NCBI GenBank assembly: GCA_034412795.1
Contig: DAOUMD010000036.1
Coordinates: 1-64,000 of the forward strand
Reading direction: 5' to 3'
Length of the DNA: 64,000 bases
Source: JAUVPY01 sp034412795
GTDB lineage: Bacteria; Chloroflexota; Anaerolineae; 4572-78; NAK82
The position numbers were made by a program, and so were the translations under genes. Numbering within the stretch: the stretch's first letter is position 1; the number at the start of each line of letters is the position of its first letter. Of the stretch, positions 17,367 to 24,895 are shown piece by piece. Below the pieces are notes generated by a model. The model searched no databases, had not been told where the DNA came from, and saw only the letters and a list, made by a program, of their open reading frames with translations.

Positions 17367-17948
17367 ATGATCGGAAGCATCCGGGGTGAGATAATCGAAA
17401 AGGGAGACGACTACCTGCTGGTGGACGTCAACGGCGTGGGTTACGCAGTTTACGTGCCGACGAGCTTGCTGGACCGTCTGGATATCGGCTATGTGACCTT
17501 GTATACCCACCTGCACGTGCGCGAGACGGAGTTGACTCTGTACGGTTTCGCCGACCGCGAGGAATTGGAACTCTTCCGCACGTTGCTGGGTGTGCAGGGC
17601 ATCGGCCCCAAGGTTGCGCTGGCTATCCTGTCGCACGTGCCCCAGGAAACGCTACGCCAGGCAGTCGCCCGCGAGGAGGCGGCGCTGCTGGCCCGGGTGC
17701 CGGGCATCGGACCCAAAAAGGCGCGGCAGATCGTGTTTGCCCTGCGCGACAAGATCGAGATCGAAGACGTGTGGGCAGCCGGCCCGACCATCAGCGACGC
17801 CGACAACGAGGTGATCGGCGCGCTAACCACTTTGGGCTACTCGGTGGCCGAGGCCCAGGCCGCCCTGCGCGCCCTGCCCCAAGAGGCGCGTGAGGAGTCG
17901 GTGGAGGAGCAGGTGCGGCTGGCGTTGAGTAGCCTGGCGAAGTTGTGA
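17367..17948 (+). CDS. ruvA: Holliday junction branch migration protein RuvA
   Basis: A 193-residue protein that binds four-way junctions and loads the RuvB helicase. Domain I starts MIGSIRGEIIEKGDDYLLVDV. Domain II has the paired helix-hairpin-helix motifs LLGVQGIGPKVALAIL and LARVPGIGPKKARQIV. The C-terminal domain III (about 145-193), which contacts RuvB, is present. Length is normal for the family. Confidence 0.97.
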   Translation: MIGSIRGEIIEKGDDYLLVDVNGVGYAVYVPTSLLDRLDIGYVTLYTHLHVRETELTLYGFADREELELFRTLLGVQGIGPKVALAILSHVPQETLRQAVAREEAALLARVPGIGPKKARQIVFALRDKIEIEDVWAAGPTISDADNEVIGALTTLGYSVAEAQAALRALPQEAREESVEEQVRLALSSLAKL

Positions 17949-18037
17949 GATTGGAGATTAGAGATTGGATATTGGGAAATCGAGTGAGCGACAGGGATAG
18001 AAGATAGACATTAACCACTCAACCAAGGAGGAACTCG

Positions 18038-21000
18038 GTGTCGCGTCGTACCGCGCATTGGCTGCTTCTCATTCTTATCCTTTTCACCTTATTCTTCCTC
18101 TCTCTGCTTGCCGCCCACGCCCAGGGGCCAACCCCAACGCCTACTCCCGCTACCCCTACCGCCACGCCAGTGGTCCCCTTGCCCCCCGGCAAAGACGTAC
18201 GTCCCTTCTACGATTTCTTTCTGGAACTGTGGAGCTGGCTGGTCACGAGGCTGGGCCTGGCCGGGGCCATTTTTGTATTGCCGATTGCCATCTTCCTGGC
18301 ACTCCTGGCGGTGGGGCTGATCACCAAGGGTCCAGGTGACATTTACCAGGTCACTAAAACTGGCATCGGCAAAGTGGCGGGCTGGCTGCGGAACCGGGCG
18401 CGCCGTGTGCCACAAATCTCCCCCCAACTTCGTGATTACCTCGACCGGGCCGTCAGCCACGAGTACCGCTACCTCGACCTCAAATCCCTGGACGAACGCG
18501 AAGGTTATGACGCCGACGTCCGCCTACGTGCGGTCTACATACCCTTGCGCGGACGGGGAGGCCGGGGCACCGACTGGCATCCTATCAACGATGAAGGCAA
18601 ATCAGCCGCACGCATCTTGGAGGACGAACCCATTCGTGAAGCGCCACCTCTGACTGACTTCCTGGCTCGCTATCCCCATTTGGTGGTGTTGGGGCGGGCC
18701 GGCTCCGGCAAATCCACCTTCCTCAAGTACGTGGCCGGCGTCCTGGCTGACGCTCACCTCAAAGGCGACCCAGGCATCGCCAAAGAACTGTTAGACATTA
18801 AGCTGGACCCCCTGCCAGTGCCCATCTACTTTCCCTTGCGAGAGTTCGCCGTCTATTGGCAAGACAAACTGCAACGCTACGAAAGGACCCAGGCCCGCCA
18901 GGCCGAAACCCTACTTGAATTCCTGGCTTTCAACTTCGGAGATTACGGGCTGGATGAGGCCTTCTTCAAGGACTTGTTAGCACAAGGACGTTGTCTCATC
19001 TTCCTGGATGGTCTGGACGAGGTCTACCTCGACTTGCGCCCTACCCTCGTCGGCGTGGTCGAACGCTTTGTGACACGCTACGCCTCCGACGACGCCGAGC
19101 ATCCCAATCGTTACGTGATCGCCTGTCGCCCCGAGGCCCACCGGGGTCAGGCCGCCCCCAGCCGATTCGATGAGGTTGAGATTCAACCACTTGATCATGA
19201 ATTGGTAGAGGGCTTCGTGCCCCGCTGGTACCAAGAGGTCCTGCGCCGGGGTGGGGCGCTGAGCGACGAAGCCCGCCGGGAGGCCAAGGACAAGACCAGT
19301 ACCCTGCTTGCAGCGATTGACCAGAAGGAGCAGGTACGCGACCTGACAGAGACACCGCTGCTGCTGACTCTGGTGGCCATCATTCACCACCGCCAGCAAC
19401 TGCCTGACAGCCGTAAAGACCTGTACGAGCGCTGCACCCGCCTGCTGCTGGAGGAGTGGGAGAAATCTCGCCCTGGCGACGCGGGCCGTCAACTGCACCG
19501 CGAGTTGACCCCGGACCAGGTACCGGCCAGCTTTGATGACCGGGCCTACTACCTGGAGCCAGCCGCCTACTGGTTACTGGAAACCGGCCGCCCCCAGGCC
19601 AGTGCCGATGAGTGGGCACGCACCATCGCCCGCATGTTAGAGTCAGGCGAGTTAGAAGAAGAAGTGGCCACCCTTAAGATTTTCCTGCGTTGGGCCGCCC
19701 ATCGCAGCAACCTGCTGGAAGAGCGGGAGGACGAGGTATATGCCTTCGCCCACCACCGCACGTTCCAGGAATACATGGCCGCTCGCTATCTATCAAAGCG
19801 TCCCGAGCGGCTGGAAGAGGCTTTGGCCCGAGTGTCCGACCAGGGCTGGCGTGAAACACTGCGCCTGCTGGCCGCCGTGCTTGATCCTGACCAGCGGCGC
19901 CGTTTCCTGGGTAAGGCCTTGGCCCAACATCCGACGGGCGGTGCGCTGCTGGCCGGCGAGTGCCTGGCCGAGATTGACGACGATCGTCTGCGCCGCCAGT
20001 TGCTGACCGACACCCAGTCTCAGTTGCTGAGGGTGCTTGGCGGAAGTAGCCCAGCCGCCGACCGTGCCGCCGCTGGCGATTTGCTGGGCCGCCCCCAAAT
20101 CGGTGATCCGCGTTTTGACACCAGCCGCCTGTCGTTGCCGGACGAACCCAGGCTGGGCTTTGCCGAGATTCCCCCCGGCCCCTTCTGGCTGGGCAGCCGG
20201 GAGAAGACCGACCTTAACTGGGAGGGCGAACTGGGCCATCCCCAGCCTTACGACATCCCCTACGCCTACTACGTGGCCCGTTACCCGGTGACAGTGGCCC
20301 AATTTGCCCATTTCGTGGAGAACGGCGGCTACGAGAATGAAACCCATTGGACTGATCTTGGCTTGGGATGGTTGAAAGGGACTTTTGAATCGGACCTTTC
20401 GTGGATTAAAGACGATGGAGACCGCCAACGGTGGAGCGACTGGCTGGCCCGTCGCCCACCTAAACTGCGGCATCAGCCGATGGGGTGGAACGAACAGCGC
20501 ACCCGCCGCAACCACCCGGTGACGGGTGTCACCTGGTTCGAGGCCATGGCCTACTGCGCCTGGCTCACGGAACAAATCCGCAAATCTACAAGTCTACAAG
20601 TTGATATGGAACTGGAAGGTTCGAGGCTGACCGACTGGGTGATTCGGTTGCCGACCGAGGCGGAATGGGAAAAAGCGGCACGGGGTGGACTCCAGATACC
20701 TGATGTCCAATCTCCGATGCCTGATTCTTTATCTCACATCCCCAATCCCGAGCCGCAGCGCGAGTGGCCCTGGCAGGGAGACTTTGATGCCGACAAGGCC
20801 AATACCGAGGAGACCGGCCTGCGCCGCACCAGCGCCGTGGGCGTCTTCCCTGATGGCGCGTCTCCCTACGGATGTCTGGACATGGCCGGCAACGTGTGGG
20901 AATGGTGCCATACACTGTGGGCCGATTATCCATACGACCCGACCGATGGTCGCGAGGCAGAGGATGCCCCCGGCCGGCGGGTGGTGCGTGGCGGCTCGTG

Positions 21001-21115
21001 GTTCCACCTTCGAAGGATCGTCCGCTGCGCCGCCCGCTACGGCGACAATCCAGACAGCTTCCTCACACTCCACGGGTTTCGCGCGGTGCTGGCCCCCCTG
21101 CTCCCCACTTCCTGA
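18038..21115 (+). CDS. Membrane-anchored NACHT STAND ATPase with DGR-diversified FGE domain
   Basis: A 1025-residue protein starting at GTG 18038 after AAGGAGG. Residues 7-30 form a first membrane segment. A Pro/Thr-rich loop (about 33-60) follows, then a second membrane segment at about 75-100, so the bulk should be cytoplasmic. A NACHT NTPase follows: Walker A GRAGSGKST near 219 and Walker B CLIFLDGLDEVY near 319. A helical region spans about 450-700. The C-terminal domain (about 707-1025) has the FGE-sulfatase/C-type lectin fold (FWLGSR, RLPTEAEWEKAARGG, GCLDMAGNVWEWC, VVRGGSW). The two catalytic Cys of true FGE enzymes are absent, so it is a binding domain. Residues about 979-1020 are the DGR variable region. 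No classical effector domain was recognised. Its role is likely recognition of a changing ligand, as in defence or signalling STAND proteins; that is inference. Confidence 0.95.
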   Translation: MSRRTAHWLLLILILFTLFFLSLLAAHAQGPTPTPTPATPTATPVVPLPPGKDVRPFYDFFLELWSWLVTRLGLAGAIFVLPIAIFLALLAVGLITKGPGDIYQVTKTGIGKVAGWLRNRARRVPQISPQLRDYLDRAVSHEYRYLDLKSLDEREGYDADVRLRAVYIPLRGRGGRGTDWHPINDEGKSAARILEDEPIREAPPLTDFLARYPHLVVLGRAGSGKSTFLKYVAGVLADAHLKGDPGIAKELLDIKLDPLPVPIYFPLREFAVYWQDKLQRYERTQARQAETLLEFLAFNFGDYGLDEAFFKDLLAQGRCLIFLDGLDEVYLDLRPTLVGVVERFVTRYASDDAEHPNRYVIACRPEAHRGQAAPSRFDEVEIQPLDHELVEGFVPRWYQEVLRRGGALSDEARREAKDKTSTLLAAIDQKEQVRDLTETPLLLTLVAIIHHRQQLPDSRKDLYERCTRLLLEEWEKSRPGDAGRQLHRELTPDQVPASFDDRAYYLEPAAYWLLETGRPQASADEWARTIARMLESGELEEEVATLKIFLRWAAHRSNLLEEREDEVYAFAHHRTFQEYMAARYLSKRPERLEEALARVSDQGWRETLRLLAAVLDPDQRRRFLGKALAQHPTGGALLAGECLAEIDDDRLRRQLLTDTQSQLLRVLGGSSPAADRAAAGDLLGRPQIGDPRFDTSRLSLPDEPRLGFAEIPPGPFWLGSREKTDLNWEGELGHPQPYDIPYAYYVARYPVTVAQFAHFVENGGYENETHWTDLGLGWLKGTFESDLSWIKDDGDRQRWSDWLARRPPKLRHQPMGWNEQRTRRNHPVTGVTWFEAMAYCAWLTEQIRKSTSLQVDMELEGSRLTDWVIRLPTEAEWEKAARGGLQIPDVQSPMPDSLSHIPNPEPQREWPWQGDFDADKANTEETGLRRTSAVGVFPDGASPYGCLDMAGNVWEWCHTLWADYPYDPTDGREAEDAPGRRVVRGGSWFHLRRIVRCAARYGDNPDSFLTLHGFRAVLAPLLPTS
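20971..21097 (+). repeat. DGR variable repeat (VR)
   Basis: 127 nt aligning without gaps to the template repeat at 22761-22887 (offset 1790). There are 19 differences, and at 18 of them the template has A: six A to G, six A to C, six A to T. The one other change is T to G at 21032. The 3' end GGGTTTCGCGCGGTGCTGGC continuing to 21097 is identical in both copies and is the likely initiation (IMH) region. Variation changes 12 residues of the target's FGE domain. Confidence 0.97.
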
Positions 21116-21124
21116 GTCCTAAAT

Positions 21125-21141
21125 CCGCCGCGAAGCGGCGG
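21125..21141. other. GC-rich hairpin downstream of VR
   Basis: CCGCCGC and GCGGCGG form a perfect 7-bp stem with a GAA loop, 28 nt past the end of VR and just after the target's stop codon. Many DGRs have a small hairpin or cruciform just after VR that promotes retrohoming, so this is a candidate for it. It could also act as a weak terminator. Confidence 0.65.
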
Positions 21142-21258
21142 CCGCGCGCGGGAAAAATGCAACGGATACGAAACAGATAAGCGGATAAGTCTCACATCCC
21201 CTAATAATTCATTCAAGCAGAGCCGGATCCTCAGTAATCGCTCCGTAGGGTTCAGTTC

Positions 21259-22317
21259 ATGAAGACATTCAAGAAACTTTATCCCCAAGTATATGACTTT
21301 GCCAACCTGTACTATGCTTACCGGGACGCCGCCCGGGGCAAACGCGGCCGCCCGGACGTGGCCGCGTTTGAGTTCAATCTCGAGGAGAACCTTTTCAAGC
21401 TGCAAGAGGAATTGGCAATGCGCACCTACGTACCGGGCGGCTACTGGAACTTTCATATCACTCAGCCCAAATGGCGCAAGGTCAGCGCGGCTCCTTTCCC
21501 TGATCGAGTGGTGCATCACGCCTTGTGCCGGGTAATCGATCCCATCTTCGAACGGCGTTTCATCCACGACAGCTACGCCTGCCGGGTGGGCAAAGGCACA
21601 CATCGCGCACTGGACCGCTGCCAATATTATGCCCGCCGCTACCCGTATGTGCTCCAGTGCGATATCCGAAAATTCTTCCCATCTATTGACAACACCATCT
21701 TACGGAGCCTGATCGCCCGCCCCATTCGCGACGAAGGAGTATTGTGGCTGGTGGATCAGATTCTGGAAAGCGGCGCGGGCATACTCGACTCGGAATACCA
21801 GATGGTCTGGTTTCCCGGCGACGACTTGCTGGCAGCGACCCGCCCCCGAGGACTACCCATTGGGAATCTCACCAGCCAGTTTTGGGCCAACGTGTACCTC
21901 AATGAACTGGATCAATTCGTCAAACGCAAACTGAAGTGCCGGGCCTACCTCCGCTATGTGGACGACTTTCTCCTTTTCGCTCCTGAGAAAGCGGCGTTAC
22001 ATGGCTGGCGGCGGCGAATTATTGATTTCCTGGTTACGTTGCGTCTGACGCTGCACGAAAGGCGAGCACAAGTTTATCCGGTGGGAACCGGTATCCCCTT
22101 TCTTGGTTTCCGGGTCTATCCCGACCATCGCCGTCTCAAGCCAGCCAATGGCTATGCCTTCCGCCGCCGCTTGCGCCAGTTGATCGCCACCTACCACGCC
22201 GGGACAATTGACGGCGAACAGTTGCACGCCTCAGTACGGGGTTGGGCCAACCACGCCCGCTATGGAAACACAGTGGGATTGCGCAAGTCGATTTTATGCA
22301 AACTGAGCCCCATATGA
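21259..22317 (+). CDS. DGR reverse transcriptase
   Basis: A 352-residue reverse transcriptase with no maturase or endonuclease domain. The catalytic YVDD is in AYLRYVDDFLLFAP. The segment GLPIGNLTSQFWANVYLNEL carries the (I/V/L)GxxxSQ signature that marks DGR enzymes; group II intron and retroviral enzymes have QGxxxSP there. Upstream blocks include CDIRKFFPSID (first catalytic Asp). It would copy the template-repeat RNA with errors at adenines, and the cDNA then replaces VR. It lies between its target gene and Avd. Confidence 0.97.
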   Translation: MKTFKKLYPQVYDFANLYYAYRDAARGKRGRPDVAAFEFNLEENLFKLQEELAMRTYVPGGYWNFHITQPKWRKVSAAPFPDRVVHHALCRVIDPIFERRFIHDSYACRVGKGTHRALDRCQYYARRYPYVLQCDIRKFFPSIDNTILRSLIARPIRDEGVLWLVDQILESGAGILDSEYQMVWFPGDDLLAATRPRGLPIGNLTSQFWANVYLNELDQFVKRKLKCRAYLRYVDDFLLFAPEKAALHGWRRRIIDFLVTLRLTLHERRAQVYPVGTGIPFLGFRVYPDHRRLKPANGYAFRRRLRQLIATYHAGTIDGEQLHASVRGWANHARYGNTVGLRKSILCKLSPI

Positions 22318-22388
22318 GGATTATGGCGGACCTGCGTGTCGGCCCTCACCCAGCCGCACTACACATTTTATGGTCTCCTATGAGGTAT

Positions 22389-22739
22389 ATGATGAGACAA
22401 TCACCCATCTTCGCCAAGACATATGACCTGCTGCTGTGGTTGATTCCTGCTACGGCTAAATGGCCCCGTACCCAGCGGCATTTGCTCACCCGTCGGGTAC
22501 AGGAGGCAGCTCTGAATTTTCAAGACCTCATCCTGCGTGCTGGCCTCAGTCCCGATGACCATAAAGATCCGTTTCTTTCTGAAGCTGACGTCGAATTGGC
22601 ACGGTTGCGCTTCTACCTGCGTCTCTGCCAGGATCTGCACTTCTTGAGTATAGGACAATATGAACACGTGATGCGAATGGTGACCGAGGTAGGGCGCCTT
22701 TTAGGCGGGTGGCGCAAAAGCCTGGGCGCGACTGGCTAA
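22389..22739 (+). CDS. avd: DGR accessory variability determinant (Avd), four-helix protein
   Basis: About 117 residues, predicted all-helical, matching bacterial Avd. Diagnostic stretches are FAKTYDLLLWLIPATAKWPR near the N-terminus, then LARLRFYLRLCQDLHFLS, and a C-terminal GRLLGGWRKS. Avd forms a basic pentameric barrel that binds the RT and template RNA and is needed for mutagenic retrohoming. The frame is open from 22242, overlapping the RT gene, but the ATG pair at 22389/22392 after a TGAGG site gives the normal family length. The template repeat begins 21 nt after the stop. Confidence 0.92.
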   Translation: MMRQSPIFAKTYDLLLWLIPATAKWPRTQRHLLTRRVQEAALNFQDLILRAGLSPDDHKDPFLSEADVELARLRFYLRLCQDLHFLSIGQYEHVMRMVTEVGRLLGGWRKSLGATG

Positions 22740-22760
22740 ATTTGGGGCCGGGTCCTGGGC

Positions 22761-22887
22761 CAGCCGGCGGGTGGTGCGTGGCGGCTCGTGGATCAACAAT
22801 CAAAGAAACGTCCGCTGCGCCTACCGCAACAACGACAATCCAGACAACTTCAACACAAACAACGGGTTTCGCGCGGTGCTGGCCCCC
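22761..22887 (+). repeat. DGR template repeat (TR)
   Basis: An invariant 127-nt donor copy. It contains 32 adenines, clustered in AAC/AAT/AAA-rich codons at the positions that vary in the target; 18 of the 32 differ in VR. Only 1 of the 95 non-A bases differs. Read in the VR frame it would encode Asn-rich residues (WINNQRN, RNNDNP, FNTNNG). It lies in the non-coding stretch 22740-23162, just after avd, and should be transcribed with RT and Avd. Confidence 0.97.
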
Positions 22888-22914
22888 ATAACTCGCCGTT
22901 TAGGCCGGAAACGT

Positions 22915-22937
22915 CGCCAGTCTAAGGCGGACTGGCG
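22915..22937. other. Hairpin downstream of TR
   Basis: CGCCAGTC (22915-22922) and GACTGGCG (22930-22937) form a perfect 8-bp stem with a 7-nt loop, 28 nt after the TR end. It is not followed by a U-tract. It may define the 3' end or fold of the template RNA. The rest of 22940-23162 shows no gene; GC-rich dyads resembling those at 8140 occur around 23085-23105. Confidence 0.55.
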
Positions 22938-23162
22938 GCCGGTGCCACAAAGCTTGGGGAGCTAGTCGGACCCGGTCCCGCCCGGCGGCCGGAAAGTTTG
23001 AGCCGCAGGGCAAATAACAACGGCCCCGTCCTTTTCAGTAGCCAATGGCGACCATCAGGGCGGGGCCACGCATTCACGCTAGGGACGGACCGGCGTGTCC
23101 GCCCCAACTTGACGAACGCGGTCGGGTGCACCATAATATCCCCGGGCTTGGAGGGAAACGCT

Positions 23163-23462
23163 ATGAAACAAATGACCCTGGAATACCCTGATGACCTGGA
23201 ACCGGCGGTGCAGACCACGCCAGAGGAGATGCAAGCGCAGATTCGCCTGATGGCTGCCTTGAAGATGTTTGAGTTGGGCAAGCTCTCCTCAGGAAAGGCG
23301 GCAGAACTGGCCGGCCTGTCGCGAGTGGAATTCTTTGAGGCGTGTGGTCGCTACCAGGTGCCTCTGTTTAATTACCCACCCGAAGAACTGGAGGCCGAGC
23401 TCCAGAGTGACCTGGAAACAGCTCGAAAGGCGTCATTTACTTCCCGATGCAGAAATTGCTAA
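23163..23462 (+). CDS. UPF0175 family antitoxin-like protein
   Basis: A 99-residue small protein. The ATG at 23163 begins MKQMTLEYPDDL. The signature FELGKLSSGKAAELAGLSRVEFF is a helix-turn-helix-like block of the UPF0175 family, which usually acts as the antitoxin beside a PIN/DUF3368-type toxin. No such toxin follows: the next gene (mnmE) is convergent and overlaps the last 26 bp. The final dozen residues (KASFTSRCRNC) do not look conserved and may reflect truncation. It is probably an orphan antitoxin or a remnant. Confidence 0.75.
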   Translation: MKQMTLEYPDDLEPAVQTTPEEMQAQIRLMAALKMFELGKLSSGKAAELAGLSRVEFFEACGRYQVPLFNYPPEELEAELQSDLETARKASFTSRCRNC

Positions 23463-24813
23463 ATATCGCTTCCAATAGATCCTCGCTAACCGTTTCCCCC
23501 GTAATCTCCCCCAACGCATCCACCGCTTCGCGCGCGTCAATGGACACCAGGTCGGGGCTCAGGCCGCCTAGATGGCCCCCCTCGGCGGCCTGTACGTGAT
23601 CCAAGGCTCGCTTTAACGACGCCTGGTGGCGTGGGTTGCTGACCAGCGGCGTGTCTGCGGTCGTCACCGCCCCGCCAAACACCAATTCCACGACTGCCTC
23701 TTCCAGCGCCTCGATGCCTTCGCCTGTCAGCGCCGACACACGCAAGCGTGGCACTGAGGGTAGCAAACCGGTCGCCAGCTCTAGCTGGGGCAAGTCACAC
23801 TTGTTGGCAACTACCAGTGCCGGTTTGCCACCAATCAAGGCGGCGATGTCCCAGTCGGCGTCGGTCAGCGGCTGGCTGCCATCAACCACCAGCAAGGCCA
23901 GGTCGGCCCGCTCCAGCGCGGCCCGGCTGCGTTCCACGCCGATGCGCTCCACCTCGTCGCCGGTCTCGGCCCGGATGCCTGCCGTGTCCACCAGCACCAG
24001 GGGCACCCCCCCCATGTTGACCGTCTCCTCCAGCGTATCGCGGGTGGTGCCAGGGATGGGGGTGACGATGGCCCGCTCGCCGCGCAGCAGGGCGTTGAGC
24101 AACGAGCTCTTGCCCACGTTAGGCCGGCCTACAATTGCGGCCCGGATGCCCTGGCGGTAGATAAGGCCCCGGTCGGCGGTGGCCAAGATCTCCTCCAACG
24201 CCGCCCCAATCTCGCGCAACGGTGTGACCACGTCTTGCGGCGGGATCTCATCCTCGACGAAGTCGATGCTCGCTTCCAAATAGGCCAGCACGTCTACCAG
24301 TTCGGAGCGTACCCCCCGAACCCGCGCCGAGAGTTTCCCCCCCAATTGCTCCGTCGCCACGCGCAGGGCGGCCTCAGTTCGAGCCTGAACCACGTCCAGT
24401 ACGGCTTCGGCCTGAGCCAGGTCCAGCCGCCCGTTGAGAAAGGCACGCAAAGTCATCTCGCCCGGCTCGGCAGGGCGAGCGCCGGTCGCCAGCGTCAGCC
24501 CCAAAATGCGGCGCAGCGGCACAATGCCCCCGTGGGCCTGGATCTCCACCACGTCCTGCCGGGTGTAACTATGAGGACCCGGCATGGTCACCGCCAGCAC
24601 TTCGTCCACCACATCGCCGGTCTCCGGATCTCGAATGTGTCCAAAAGTGAGGCGGCGAGGCTCCAAACCATCCGCCGCACGAACCGCTGGCACGAAAAGC
24701 TGCCTCAGAATCGAGGCGGCTTCCGGGCCGCTTATCTTCACAATGCCCACCCCGCCTTCCCCCAGCGGCGTGGCAATGACGGTTATGGTATCGTCAAGAC
24801 TGAAGGTCTTCAC
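23437..24813 (-). CDS. mnmE: tRNA modification GTPase MnmE
   Basis: A 458-residue GTPase that works with MnmG to make 5-(carboxymethyl)aminomethyluridine at the wobble base of certain tRNAs. The N-terminal folate-binding domain (about 1-120) precedes a helical region and an inserted G domain: GRPNVGKSSLLN (G1), VDTAGIRAETGDE (G3) and NKCD (G4). The C-terminal FCIGK box with the essential Cys is intact. Its 3' end overlaps the UPF0175 gene tail to tail. Confidence 0.97.
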   Translation of the reverse strand: MKTFSLDDTITVIATPLGEGGVGIVKISGPEAASILRQLFVPAVRAADGLEPRRLTFGHIRDPETGDVVDEVLAVTMPGPHSYTRQDVVEIQAHGGIVPLRRILGLTLATGARPAEPGEMTLRAFLNGRLDLAQAEAVLDVVQARTEAALRVATEQLGGKLSARVRGVRSELVDVLAYLEASIDFVEDEIPPQDVVTPLREIGAALEEILATADRGLIYRQGIRAAIVGRPNVGKSSLLNALLRGERAIVTPIPGTTRDTLEETVNMGGVPLVLVDTAGIRAETGDEVERIGVERSRAALERADLALLVVDGSQPLTDADWDIAALIGGKPALVVANKCDLPQLELATGLLPSVPRLRVSALTGEGIEALEEAVVELVFGGAVTTADTPLVSNPRHQASLKRALDHVQAAEGGHLGGLSPDLVSIDAREAVDALGEITGETVSEDLLEAIFSNFCIGK

Positions 24814-24828
24814 GGGCTTAACCTGCTA

Positions 24829-24895
24829 CGTGATGCGTGATGAGTGATGCGTGATGCGCAAGGGTCACGGATCACGGATTACGCATCACGTTTTA
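24829..24895. repeat. CGTGATG heptamer dyad
   Basis: CGTGATG-type units (24829-24858) face inverted CATCACG-type units (24868-24892) in the short gap between mnmE and the acyl-CoA synthetase gene. The right end supplies the synthetase stop codon. Confidence 0.8.

Noticed and set aside
18038..21115. Active formylglycine-generating enzyme
   Set aside because: The Cys pair next to the RGGSW block is absent and the region is the hypermutated VR, so a binding fold is the better reading.
22771..22965. Small Asn-rich gene over the template repeat
   Set aside because: It is open only because TR preserves the VR reading frame. It has no ribosome site, and its pattern is explained by DGR donor function.
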